From: Pseudomonadota bacterium
Lineage (GTDB): Bacteria; Desulfobacterota; Binatia; Binatales; Binataceae
DNA: 64,000 bases
Direction: 5' to 3'
Assembly (NCBI GenBank): GCA_021324885.1
Contig: JAJPIF010000025.1
Location: forward strand, 172,713-236,712
Under the pieces are notes generated by a model that was given only the letters and a program-made list of their open reading frames with translations, did not search any database and had not been told where the DNA came from. A program made the position numbers and the translations under genes. Every line of letters starts with the position of its first letter. The first letter of the stretch is position 1. This document shows, piece after piece, positions 13,630 to 22,105 of this stretch.

Positions 13630-15165
13630 ATGAGGTTCCTCTACAGAAAGTTTTCCCTCACAGCGGCTGTTTTAACGGCCTTAATGCTGGTCTCAGGATG
13701 CGGTGGCGGTGGTGGCGGCGGCACCGTGGTTCCGGTGCCGGCCAGCGGCAAAATTGTGACCGGCTTGAGCGATCCTCCGTCGTGCAAAGCCAGCTTGGAA
13801 CACGTATGGGTTACGATCGCCGACGTAAAAGCCCATCTTAATCCCGACGCCGCTTCGGACGATCCGGACTTTGTCGATCTAACCCCGAACCTGTCCTCCG
13901 CTCCCCAGCAGATCGACCTGTTGAGCGCGGCCAATACTGAATGCCTGCTCGCCACGCTCGGCACCACCACGGGCCTGCCGCCGGGAAAATATCAGCAGAT
14001 CCGAATTATCCTGGTGGCCAACGACGCCAGCGGTATCACTCTTTCCACCAACGGCGGTACCAATGAATGTGCGGACGTCGGAGGTTTCAATTGCGTGGTG
14101 GACTCTTCCGGCACCCCTCATCTGCTCAGCCTCCCCAGCGAAGCCAAGACCGGGATCAAAATTCCGCCCGGGCAACTCGGCGGTGGCGGACTCAACATCG
14201 CCAATGGCCAGGGACTGGATATTGATATTGACTTCAACGCATGCACTTCCGTGGTCGAGGCCGGACGCAGCGGAAAATTCATCCTCAAGCCCACGCTTAG
14301 AGCTGCTGAACTGGGGACCAACCCCCTGATCGCGGGCAACGTCGTGGTAGGGACATTGAGCGGAACCGCGGTTAATATCCCCGGCAGTCCGCAACCTGTG
14401 CCCAATGCGGTGGTTTGGTTGGAGCAGCAATCAACCACCGTGCCGATCCAGGGCGGCGGCTCCGACACGGTGGAAAACTTTATCGGCAGCACGATTACGG
14501 ATTCGTCAGGGAATTTTGAGTTCTGTCCCGTGGCCACAGGCACCTACGACCTCGTGGTGGACGCGGCCGCGATGCCCGGCGGCGGCTCATCCAACGCGAG
14601 CGTCAGCACCGGAGTCAGCGTAACCTCCAGTGGCGGTCCCAATAATCTGGTTATTCCGCTGGTCGCGGAAGAAGCGGGTCCGGGCACGGTGGATGCCGCC
14701 TTCACTACCGCCAACAGCGACGCGTCGACCGTTGACGACATTACCTATACCACCCTTCAGCCGTTTAACACCGGCGGCAGTCCCGTGCAGGCCCTGGTCC
14801 CATTCTTTACAGTCAATGGCAATGTCAGCACCACTCCAGCCGTGACAACCACGACGGACGCGGCCGACAGCGGCTGCACGGTACTGCCACCAGCGTGTTC
14901 GGGCGCCACCCATTGTGTCTGTGTCAGCTATACCGCTCCCAATAGCAATCTGGTCGTGGGCGCGGCGAATTCGACCGGCACCGGATACACGATCGGCACG
15001 GCCACGCCGGTTACCGGGTCGCTCGACGGCATCGCCAGCCAGGAGGGTTCTTCCATCTCCGTTCCGGAGTGCAGTCCGAGTCAGATGGACACCGCGCCGT
15101 TTGATCTGGTAGCGGCCCCTGGCGCTTCCGGAGCTGGCACGCTCGCCTTCAGCGGCTGCGATTAA
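13630..15165 (+). CDS. Secreted lipoprotein with DUF4382-like and carboxypeptidase-regulatory-like domains
   Basis: 511 residues from the ATG at 13630, which has GGAGAGG 7 bases upstream and gives a clean lipoprotein signal peptide ending in LVSGC (lipidated C24) followed by a glycine run. An in-frame ATG at 13600 would add ten residues. Residues about 40-250 (LEHVWVTIADVKAHL; LLATLGTTTGLPPGKYQQIR) resemble DUF4382-type surface lipoproteins. Residues about 250-330 (VPNAVVWLEQQ…ITDSSGNFEF…YDLVV) look like a carboxypeptidase-regulatory-like beta sandwich. The C-terminus is Ser/Thr/Gly/Ala-rich and carries Cys pairs. Probably anchored in the outer membrane; function unknown. A strong hairpin follows the gene. 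Confidence 0.75.
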   Translation: MRFLYRKFSLTAAVLTALMLVSGCGGGGGGGTVVPVPASGKIVTGLSDPPSCKASLEHVWVTIADVKAHLNPDAASDDPDFVDLTPNLSSAPQQIDLLSAANTECLLATLGTTTGLPPGKYQQIRIILVANDASGITLSTNGGTNECADVGGFNCVVDSSGTPHLLSLPSEAKTGIKIPPGQLGGGGLNIANGQGLDIDIDFNACTSVVEAGRSGKFILKPTLRAAELGTNPLIAGNVVVGTLSGTAVNIPGSPQPVPNAVVWLEQQSTTVPIQGGGSDTVENFIGSTITDSSGNFEFCPVATGTYDLVVDAAAMPGGGSSNASVSTGVSVTSSGGPNNLVIPLVAEEAGPGTVDAAFTTANSDASTVDDITYTTLQPFNTGGSPVQALVPFFTVNGNVSTTPAVTTTTDAADSGCTVLPPACSGATHCVCVSYTAPNSNLVVGAANSTGTGYTIGTATPVTGSLDGIASQEGSSISVPECSPSQMDTAPFDLVAAPGASGAGTLAFSGCD

Positions 15166-15224
15166 AAGCAACCGCAAGTTCGGACGGCTTTCAGGCCGGT
15201 CCAACTCGCGGCGCGGCCTGTTCT

Positions 15225-15268
15225 GGTCAACGAGTATGCTCTCCACAGGGGGGCATACTCGTTTGACC
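15225..15268. terminator. Hairpin downstream of the lipoprotein gene
   Basis: Left arm 15225-15239 (GGTCAACGAGTATGC) pairs with 15253-15268 over 15 base pairs with one bulged T; the loop is 13 bases. It lies 60 bases after the lipoprotein stop codon. There is no clear T-run after it, so it may be a stability or processing hairpin rather than a classical intrinsic terminator. Confidence 0.5.
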
Positions 15269-15358
15269 TGATGCCGCATGCTAAGAAACTGCTGAACTCG
15301 CCCCTCATGCAGTTTCGTTGGTCGATTATCGTCGTATTGCGCCGGATGAGGCTAGTGC

Positions 15359-16672
15359 TTGCCTGACGCCGGCCCGCAGCTATCGTGCCCCCCAGGCCAC
15401 CCTGGGAGCGTACTCTCGTTGCGCGACTACCGCTTGTACCTGGCCACTTCGTTCTTCTCCTCGATGGCGGCGCAGGCGCAAACCGTGGCGGTCGGCTGGC
15501 AGATCTACGCCATCACTCACAGCGCGCTGGCGCTCGGCTACGCGGGTCTGATGCCGTTTGTGCCGATTGCGTGCTTGCTGCTTCCGGCTGGAAATTTGGC
15601 GGATCGGCTCGACCGGCGGATTTTGATGGTCCTCGCATTTCTGATGCAGACCGGTGTCAGCGCGCTCTTCCTGATGCTCACCATCCGGGGTGTGCGTCAT
15701 GCCTGGCCTTTTTATCTCGTCCTTCTGCTGCTGGGAGCGGGACGGGCGCTGGGATGGCCCGCAAGACAATCGTTCCTGCCATTGCTGGTGCCGCAGGGCA
15801 GTTTCGCCCAGGCCGTGAGCTGGAATAGTGCGGCGTTTCAGACCGCGACCATTCTCGGACCCGCGCTGGGCGGTTTGATCTATCTGCTCGGCCCTGCCGT
15901 GGTATATGCGACCTGCAGCGTTATCATGTTGGCGATGGCCGCGGCGGTCGCGGCTATCCGCACCGACGGGCGTGCGCGCGGGGCGTCGATCGAACCAGAG
16001 GGCTTCAGGCGCCTGATCGCCGGAATCGAGTACGTGTGGGGCAATCCGCTGCTCCTGGGCGGCATGACGCTGGATTTTCTGGCGGTCCTGCTTGGCGGCG
16101 CGACAGCGCTGCTGCCGATCTACGCGCGCGACATTCTGCGCGTCGGTCCCACCGGTCTGGGTCTGCTGCGCGCCGCCCCCGCGCTGGGTGCCGCAGGGGT
16201 CGGGATGATACTGGGACGCAGGCCGATCCGTGAACGCGCGGGGCGCAAAATGTTCGCCTGTGTCGGGCTGTTCGGCCTCGCCACGGTCGTGTTCGGCATC
16301 TCCCGCAGCTTTGCGCTTTCCATCGTTGCGCTTGCGGTGCTGGGCGCCGCCGATATGGTCAGCGTTTACGTTCGCAGCACGATTGCACAGCTCGCTACAC
16401 CCGATGAGATGCGCGGGCGAGTCAGCGCGGTCAACGGCTTATTCATCAGCGGTTCGAACGAGCTGGGCGAATTCGAGTCCGGCGTGACTGCGGCATGGTT
16501 CGGCACGGTTGCGGCGGTCGTAATCGGCGGCCTTGGCACCTTGGTCGTGGTGGCCGTCGGCTGGTTCCTGTTTCCCGACCTGCGCAACATCGAAAATCCG
16601 GGCGAAGTCACACCCGAACTCAGCCAGCGGATCGGAAATGATCGCCGGCGCGCACGGACGAGCGCGCCATAA
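15359..16672 (+). CDS. Major facilitator superfamily exporter (EntS-like)
   Basis: About 437 residues with 12 predicted membrane helices. The motif between helices 2 and 3 (PAGNLADRLDRR) and the overall pattern (GWQIYAITHSALALGY; GWPARQSFLPLLVP; MRGRVSAVNGLFI) match the MFS_3 / enterobactin-exporter branch. Such proteins export siderophores, drugs or small metabolites using the proton gradient. The start is uncertain: the frame opens with TTG at 15359 just after an in-frame stop, and no good ribosome-binding site is visible. Conserved sequence begins at about residue 20 (LSLRDYRLYLATSF). Neighbouring genes do not suggest a substrate. Confidence 0.85.
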   Translation: MPDAGPQLSCPPGHPGSVLSLRDYRLYLATSFFSSMAAQAQTVAVGWQIYAITHSALALGYAGLMPFVPIACLLLPAGNLADRLDRRILMVLAFLMQTGVSALFLMLTIRGVRHAWPFYLVLLLLGAGRALGWPARQSFLPLLVPQGSFAQAVSWNSAAFQTATILGPALGGLIYLLGPAVVYATCSVIMLAMAAAVAAIRTDGRARGASIEPEGFRRLIAGIEYVWGNPLLLGGMTLDFLAVLLGGATALLPIYARDILRVGPTGLGLLRAAPALGAAGVGMILGRRPIRERAGRKMFACVGLFGLATVVFGISRSFALSIVALAVLGAADMVSVYVRSTIAQLATPDEMRGRVSAVNGLFISGSNELGEFESGVTAAWFGTVAAVVIGGLGTLVVVAVGWFLFPDLRNIENPGEVTPELSQRIGNDRRRARTSAP

Positions 16673-16880
16673 TCTTTCGGACTTTAGCCGGCCGCCTCGC
16701 TTTTTTGGCGAGAGCCGAATCAGAATTCCTGACGGCTGCGTCAACGTTCATACCAGCGCAACGCGACGTCCCTTAAGCGCTGGGCGCGACACCGCCTTCT
16801 GGACCGCGCCCCCTCGTCCACGTCGGCCAGTCGTGATAAACAGCGCGTTGAAGGTCAGCCTAAAGGCAGGAGAACAAACG

Positions 16881-17723
16881 ATGGGACGGCTCGATGGCAA
16901 AGTCGCAGTGATAACCGGAGCGGCCAGCGGAATCGGACGCGCCAGCGCGATTCGATTCGCGGGCGAAGGCGCCGCGGTGCTGGTTACCGACCTCAACGCC
17001 CAGGGCGGCGAAGAGACGGTGGCCGAATGCAAAAGGGCCGGTGGACGCGCGGCGTTCCACCGCGTGGATGTAACCAGCGAGGCCGAGGTCAAGGCCGCGG
17101 TCGATCGTGCGGTATCCGAGTTTGGCAAACTCGACATCATTTTCAACAACGCCGGACTGGCAGGCGCTATCGGAAAGATCGAAGAAACCACGGCGGAGAA
17201 CTGGGACCGCACCTTTGCGATCCTCCTGCGGGGCGTGTTTTTCGGAATGAAATACGCCGTACCGGCGATGCGCAAGGCGGGTGGCGGCTCGATAATCTCA
17301 ACGGCCTCGATCGCGGGGTTGCGCGGCGGCGCCGGCCCGCATGCTTATAGCGCGGCCAAGGCGGGAGTGGTCAATCTGACGCGGTCGGTTGCGCTGGAGG
17401 TGGGCAAGGATCGCATCCGCGTCAATTGCATCTGCCCCGGCGGCATCAACACGCCGCTCATTTCCAACAACCTGCCCGGCGGTTTCGAGATGGCAAGTCA
17501 ATTTCTGAAAAACATCCAGCCGATTCCCCGCGCCGGCCTGCCCGAGGATATCGCGGCGATGGCGGCGTTTCTGGCCAGCGACGACGCGCAATGGATTACC
17601 GGCACCGCGATGGTGGTGGACGGCGGCTTCACCGCCGGACCCGTTCTGTTCGGCGATCAGGGCGCGCTGCGCCCGCCCAGCGGCAATTTCATGGGTCCAA
17701 GTTTCGAGCAGAAACCCAAATAA
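16881..17723 (+). CDS. Short-chain dehydrogenase/reductase
   Basis: 280 residues from the ATG at 16881, with AGGAG 8 bases upstream; a much longer open frame upstream does not look coding. Classical SDR features: cofactor motif TGAASGIG (12-19), D37 after the second strand (VTDLN, favouring NAD), NNAG (89-92), and the active-site triad S143, Y156, K160 (AYSAAKAG). The C-terminus (GTAMVVDGGFTAG) is normal, with a ~25-residue extension. Oxidises or reduces a secondary alcohol/ketone; substrate unknown. It is followed after 37 bp by an SMP-30-type lactonase gene, so a dehydrogenase-lactonase pair acting on a cyclic or sugar-like substrate is conceivable, but this is inference. Confidence 0.92.
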   Translation: MGRLDGKVAVITGAASGIGRASAIRFAGEGAAVLVTDLNAQGGEETVAECKRAGGRAAFHRVDVTSEAEVKAAVDRAVSEFGKLDIIFNNAGLAGAIGKIEETTAENWDRTFAILLRGVFFGMKYAVPAMRKAGGGSIISTASIAGLRGGAGPHAYSAAKAGVVNLTRSVALEVGKDRIRVNCICPGGINTPLISNNLPGGFEMASQFLKNIQPIPRAGLPEDIAAMAAFLASDDAQWITGTAMVVDGGFTAGPVLFGDQGALRPPSGNFMGPSFEQKPK

Positions 17724-17760
17724 CGATCGCCTTGTTTCTTTACCTAATCGGAGCTGACTG

Positions 17761-18591
17761 ATGGCTATAGAAATATTGTCGAGCGGCTACACTTTGGTTG
17801 AAGCGCCGCGGGTGGACGAACAGCAACGGCTGTACTTCAGCGACGTGCGCGGCAACGGCGGCGTTTACCGTCGCCACCCGGACGGCCGGATCGAGACGCT
17901 GATTCCCAAGCGCAAGGGCGTGGGCGGATTGGCGCTCGACCAAAGCGGCGGCTTCGTTTGCGGAGGCCGCGGCCTTATCTACTGGGATGAAAAAACCCGG
18001 CAGAGCCGCGACATCTTCACCGAGTTCGAAGGACGCCCGCTCAAGGGGCTTAACGATCTTCAGCCCGATGATCAGGGAAGTGTCTACGTGGGATCGCTCG
18101 AATCCGACGAAAAGCAGCAGATTCCCTGCAACCTGTTCAGAGTCGATCCCGGTGGCGCCGTGACCAAAGTGTGGGAAGGCATCCAGGTCACCAACGGAAT
18201 GGGATTCAGTCCCGATCGCAAGCTGCTCTATCATTGCGATACCGCGACGGAAGCCGTCTGGGTCTATGACGTGATGCCAGACCGGACGCTGAAGGACCGC
18301 CGCGTCTTTGCCCGGGTCGAGGGATGGCCCGACGGGATGGCGGTGGACGCGGAGGGCGGGGTTTTCGTCGCGATGGCGCACGGGGGGGCGGTGGTGCGGA
18401 TCAAGAGCAACGGCACCATCGACCGGCGCATCAGGATCCCGCAGTCATTCGTCACCAGCGTCACTTTCGGCGGTCCCGGCCTCCAGGACCTTTATGTCGT
18501 AACCGCTCGCGACAAAACCATGATGGGCACCATCTTTCGGATGAGATCGGAAGTCCCCGGTCTGCCCATCCCGAAAACCCGCTTCGCCTGA
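17761..18591 (+). CDS. SMP-30/gluconolactonase-like beta-propeller hydrolase
   Basis: 276 residues. The four expected metal ligands of the SMP-30/gluconolactonase fold are in place: E14 (LVEAPRV), N98 (KGLNDLQ), N145 (VTNGMGF) and D191 (WPDGMAVD). The family hydrolyses lactones with Ca2+ or Zn2+; members annotated as gluconolactonase act on many lactones. The ATG has GGAG 8 bases upstream. It lies 37 bp after an SDR gene and 102 bp before a VOC gene, suggesting one catabolic cluster. No signal peptide, so cytoplasmic. Confidence 0.9.
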   Translation: MAIEILSSGYTLVEAPRVDEQQRLYFSDVRGNGGVYRRHPDGRIETLIPKRKGVGGLALDQSGGFVCGGRGLIYWDEKTRQSRDIFTEFEGRPLKGLNDLQPDDQGSVYVGSLESDEKQQIPCNLFRVDPGGAVTKVWEGIQVTNGMGFSPDRKLLYHCDTATEAVWVYDVMPDRTLKDRRVFARVEGWPDGMAVDAEGGVFVAMAHGGAVVRIKSNGTIDRRIRIPQSFVTSVTFGGPGLQDLYVVTARDKTMMGTIFRMRSEVPGLPIPKTRFA

Positions 18592-18652
18592 GCAGATCTT
18601 GGAAGTCGTTGCGGGGAACAGGTTTCCGTTCTGTCAGTGCCCTGGGATGCAG

Positions 18653-18674
18653 ACCGCGAAATTATTTTCGCGGT
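18653..18674. promoter_or_regulatory. 9-bp perfect hairpin/palindrome before the VOC gene
   Basis: The arms ACCGCGAAA (18653-18661) and TTTCGCGGT (18666-18674) are perfectly complementary around a TTAT loop. The element ends just before the GAGGAG ribosome-binding region of the VOC gene that starts at 18694. It could be an operator for a dimeric regulator or an RNA hairpin controlling translation. No T-run suggesting termination. Confidence 0.45.
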
Positions 18675-18693
18675 GCAATGAGGAGAAGCAACC

Positions 18694-19584
18694 ATGTTCA
18701 AGATCGGCAAGCTGTTCCATCTAACCCATTTGGTTGATGACCTGGACGCGTGCGATCAATGGTACGATGAGGTCTTTTCATGCCACCGTTTCTATCGCGG
18801 CTACGAGAAGCTCGCGGTACGCGACGCCTCGTTGCTGACGATCGGCGACGTGGTCATGGAACCGCTGAGCCTGGCCAAAGTGGATGGCGCCGAGAATTCG
18901 CCCATCGGCAAGTTCAAAGCCCGCTTCGGCCAGCGCTTCCATTCGATTGCCTGGTACGTCGAGGATTGCGCGGATCTCGCGGCGCAGTTCGCCCGCCATC
19001 AAATCAAAATGTTCAACCTTGTCGGCAGACCGCTGAAGGCTCCCGTCCGGCCAGGCACCGCGATCTGGACGCAACCACGCCAGACGCATGGGCTGCTGGA
19101 GTTCGCCGAAATCCCCAGGTTCACGACTGACGCGCGCCTGCAACCGGGATGGTCTTCCTCCTTCTGGCGCGAACGCCATCCGCTGGGTATCGAGCGCGCT
19201 TCGCACATCACGGTCCTGGTGCGCGATCCGGCGCCCGCGGTCTCCTTTTATTGCGACGTGCTGCGCGGCCGGCTGATCCATGAGGAGGAAAGGGCGGGGC
19301 AGGCCAAAAGCGTCTTTGTCAGCGTCGGCGAGGACACCGTCATCGAATTGAGAAAACCCTTGTCCCCAACCAGCGATGAAGCGCGCGACCTGGAACAAAA
19401 CGGCGACAGCATCTACGCGGTGACTTTCAAGACCATCAATCTGGCCAGGGCCGCTGACTTCCTCCGGTCCAAGAAACAGAAAATCCAGGCCCAGACCGGC
19501 GATTCACTGCTGCTCGCCAGAGCAAACACCTTCGGAATGGTGGTCGGCTTCACCGAACGCGCAATCCCCAACGATCCGCGTTAG
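18694..19584 (+). CDS. Two-domain VOC (glyoxalase/dioxygenase-fold) protein
   Basis: 296 residues containing two vicinal-oxygen-chelate modules: about 1-145 (KLFHLTHLVDDLDACDQWYDEVF … RFHSIAWYVEDC … THGLLEFAEIP) and about 165-290 (ASHITVLVRDPAPAVSFYCDVL … VFVSVGEDTVIEL). The VOC superfamily includes glyoxalases, extradiol dioxygenases and isomerases; these share only the metal-binding fold, so a reaction cannot be assigned. GAGGAG lies about 10 bases upstream of the ATG. A palindromic hairpin sits immediately before this site. It closes the SDR / SMP-30 / VOC cluster. Confidence 0.8.
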   Translation: MFKIGKLFHLTHLVDDLDACDQWYDEVFSCHRFYRGYEKLAVRDASLLTIGDVVMEPLSLAKVDGAENSPIGKFKARFGQRFHSIAWYVEDCADLAAQFARHQIKMFNLVGRPLKAPVRPGTAIWTQPRQTHGLLEFAEIPRFTTDARLQPGWSSSFWRERHPLGIERASHITVLVRDPAPAVSFYCDVLRGRLIHEEERAGQAKSVFVSVGEDTVIELRKPLSPTSDEARDLEQNGDSIYAVTFKTINLARAADFLRSKKQKIQAQTGDSLLLARANTFGMVVGFTERAIPNDPR

Positions 19585-19616
19585 CGGGCGGGGTCCGCCG
19601 TGAAATCACCAACAGC

Positions 19617-19815
19617 TTGAACCCGATGTTCGCTGATCTCTACCGCGAGTATGCCGGCGCGATTACCCGGTGGCGCTGATTCCAACGCATACTCCCGCCG
19701 AAGCGATCGATGAACTCGAATATGCAGTGAGCAATTGAGTCTCAAAGTGGTTCTGCTGCCAATCCCGCCAAAGCCGATTTTCCAACCGCCGCCGACCGGG
19801 TTTGCGCGGCGCCCT
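19617..19815 (+). pseudogene. Decayed fragment of an amidohydrolase-2 family gene
   Basis: Three consecutive pieces in changing reading frames can be aligned with the intact amidohydrolase at 63423-64000: NPMFADLYREYAGAIT, then VALIPTHTPAEAIDELEYAV ending in a TGA at 19736-19738, then SLKVVLLPIPPKP in another frame. The intact gene has the equivalent order DFPDRITPVAVIPMHTP, EAIEELDYAV and GLKVVMLPSHIK. At least two frameshifts and the loss of both ends make it non-functional. It lies between the VOC gene and the cytochrome c gene. Confidence 0.7.
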
Positions 19816-20031
19816 TCAGCGGATCGCGGCGGCCTTGAAAGTTCGAATTTTCGAACATGGATTCAAATTATCGAACAGGCTCATTGCCCTTCTCGTCCAA
19901 ATACATGGCAAGGCGAGGGTGCGCTTGCATCGAGCAATGGCAAGCGGATTGCTTTGCCTTGCGGCTGGGGGCAAGGAAAGCCGAAACTGGTTCTCAAATA
20001 CCTGTGCGGAGCGAAGGTAGCTGTTTGGACT

Positions 20032-20394
20032 ATGAAAAAAGCTCTGTTTAGTCTGCTGTTGTTGCTTATAGCGCTGCCAGTGATTGGCGCAAACGCCGAA
20101 GATCAGTCGCCGGCGGCTGTGTTCGCCGCTCGTTGTTCGCGCTGTCACGGCGCCGACGGCAAAGGCAACGGATTGCTCATCCGAACTCTGACTACGATAA
20201 GCGGCGCCCAGCGTCCCGCGGATTTTACCGATTCCTCTGCGATGAGCAAATGGAGCGACAAGCAACTCGCCGGGATCATTGCCAATGGGGGTGCGGCAAC
20301 CGGCGGCTCCAAGCTGATGCCCGCTTACGGGGAGAGTCTGTCGGCGGCCCAGATTTCAGAGTTGGTTAAATATATCCGTTCCCTGAGCAAATGA
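20032..20394 (+). CDS. Small periplasmic class I cytochrome c
   Basis: 120 residues from the ATG at 20032: MKK, a hydrophobic stretch and a signal-peptidase site after about ANA (residue 22) give a Sec signal peptide. Covalent haem attachment is at C35-S-R-C38-H39; the distal ligand is M96 in LMPAYG, followed by the closing helix ISELVKYIRSL. The mature protein of ~98 residues carries electrons in the periplasm. Upstream in-frame sequence belongs to an amidohydrolase remnant and non-coding DNA, which is why the longer frame is rejected. The gene appears solitary, so its redox partner is unknown. Confidence 0.88.
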   Translation: MKKALFSLLLLLIALPVIGANAEDQSPAAVFAARCSRCHGADGKGNGLLIRTLTTISGAQRPADFTDSSAMSKWSDKQLAGIIANGGAATGGSKLMPAYGESLSAAQISELVKYIRSLSK

Positions 20395-20572
20395 AAATTC
20401 CAGCCAGGGTTCTTGGTAGAGGCAACCTGTTCCAGCATCGGGGCGCCCCACCTTTTCACGACGGCCCCGACGCCCCGCGGCAAGACACAGGACGGATAAC
20501 AGCGCGGTCGTAAACTTATCACCCCGAATAAAGTAACCGCCAGGCACTCATGACCGCGCCGTACTGCGCAAC

Positions 20573-22099
20573 TCACTTTGGTGGCGCCGGACAGAGCAGC
20601 GACGGTGTCGGGTCGAATTTGGGTTGCGGTGGAAAGCCGACCGTCGCGTAGCGCGGGGTGTGATAAAGGCCAAAGTAGCCATTGCCGAAACATGACGGAC
20701 ATCCTGCGCTGCACTTGGCGTTGCCGGAGCATTGATGCTTGCAGCAGCAGTTGAAATTGCACTGCTCTGGATCGCCGCAACCGGTTATACATCCTCCGGG
20801 CGGGCACGCGTCAGCGAATTCGAATAGAAAATCAGGAATTGTTCGCGCACCGTCCGCTTCGTTTCTGCAAGCCGGCTCATTACTCACCATGGCCTGGACG
20901 AACTCGCGTTCGGCATCAAGGCGGCCTTCCCTTTTGGTCTCCAGCGGGCATCCGCTGTTATAACCGGTCTCGCCGATATAGGTGTGCGCCGCTCCACATG
21001 CTTTTTTGACCTTCGCCAGGTCATCGCTCACCTGCTGCCAGCATTCGGTGCCTTTCAATGTGCTCCACGACGGCGGCATTTCGGCGACTGAATCACAGTA
21101 TAAATGCGCGGCAACATAGTCAATTCCAGGCGGCGGCGCTCCGTTTTGGCAGAATTGCATTTCAGCTCCGTCATTCAGGCCGAAGCTGATTTTCACCTGC
21201 TTCAATCCTCTACGATCCAACGCCTCTCGCAGTGTTTGCGCTGCTGTGCTGATCACGTGACGGTTCACGGTCCACGCCCGGCACTTACCGCTGTGGTCAC
21301 GATAGCAACATGATTCGTTCTGCCCGGGTATTTCCGGAATTTGGCATTGTCCGAGGAACTCGTTGCCCAGCTGGATCGCGACCACGGTGCCGTCGCGCAG
21401 GAATTCCCCGCTCGCGGGGTTATCCAGCGGGGCGATATGAGCGCCATGCCGGCATTGATTGCCCGCCCCGAAACATTCGGCGTCCGATTCGCAGGAACAG
21501 TCTCCATTCTTGCAATCGCGCGCCGGATCCACCCGGATCGAACAGCGCGGCACGCATAGGGCGAAAGGATCGCCACCCGAACTGTCGACGCACGCTCCGT
21601 CGATCAGCGCCGACGCATACCGGGAGCCGCACAGATAAAGCGCGGTCCCCCCGGATGAGCAATTGGTTTGATTTGACGGAGTAGCCAGTCCAAGCACGGC
21701 GTCATTATATAATCCCACGATCACCTTCATCCCGAGTTGATGCGCGGCCTTAAGGATGTGGTAGTTGGGCGCATAGATGGTAATGGTATTTACCTTGAGT
21801 TCGTGCCGGATAAAGGAAAAATCCTTATCATAGCATTGCTGGCATCGCGCCGGGCAGGTATTCAGCGTGTCCCCGCAGCCGCGGACGCCGAGCTGAGGAT
21901 TGCACGCCACCGGATGCTGATTCGAAAGCCATTCTGGATTGTTGTCGGAGCATCGCGTCTCCGGAGCATAGTCGATTCCGATCGGAGACATCCGGGTCTT
22001 TTGCTCCAATCCATCCCGCGACCTCTGCGCTGCGGCGCATAACGCAGCGGATGCCAGCAGGATGCCGGCAATTATCGAAACGCCGAATGCTTTGAGCAC
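20573..22099 (-). CDS. Secreted cysteine-rich GH17-like glycoside hydrolase
   Basis: 508 residues starting at a GTG 6 bp after the NAD synthetase gene. A Sec signal peptide (about residues 1-24, ending CAAAQ) leads to a TIM-barrel-like sequence: GIDYAPETRC at the start, TITIYAPNY, LGMKVIVGLYND, then VAIQLGNEFLG (expected acid/base Glu) and YIGETGYNSG (expected nucleophile Glu), the pattern of GH17 beta-1,3-glucanases. Unusually, the mature protein has about 38 cysteines, concentrated in inserted segments (about residues 150-210) and in a tail with a CCC triplet, implying a heavily disulphide-bonded extracellular protein. The glycosidase assignment rests on motif placement only. Confidence 0.65.
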   Translation of the reverse strand: MLKAFGVSIIAGILLASAALCAAAQRSRDGLEQKTRMSPIGIDYAPETRCSDNNPEWLSNQHPVACNPQLGVRGCGDTLNTCPARCQQCYDKDFSFIRHELKVNTITIYAPNYHILKAAHQLGMKVIVGLYNDAVLGLATPSNQTNCSSGGTALYLCGSRYASALIDGACVDSSGGDPFALCVPRCSIRVDPARDCKNGDCSCESDAECFGAGNQCRHGAHIAPLDNPASGEFLRDGTVVAIQLGNEFLGQCQIPEIPGQNESCCYRDHSGKCRAWTVNRHVISTAAQTLREALDRRGLKQVKISFGLNDGAEMQFCQNGAPPPGIDYVAAHLYCDSVAEMPPSWSTLKGTECWQQVSDDLAKVKKACGAAHTYIGETGYNSGCPLETKREGRLDAEREFVQAMVSNEPACRNEADGARTIPDFLFEFADACPPGGCITGCGDPEQCNFNCCCKHQCSGNAKCSAGCPSCFGNGYFGLYHTPRYATVGFPPQPKFDPTPSLLCPAPPK

Positions 22100-22105
22100 G
22101 GACGG

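Noticed and set aside
16701-16730. CTCGC-TTTTTTG-GCGAG hairpin as a terminator of the MFS gene
   Set aside because: Stem of only 5 bp with the T-run inside the loop rather than after the stem; too weak to call.
16533-16880. Long N-terminal extension of the short-chain dehydrogenase frame
   Set aside because: Overlaps the MFS gene and lacks SDR similarity; the ATG at 16881 has a good ribosome-binding site.
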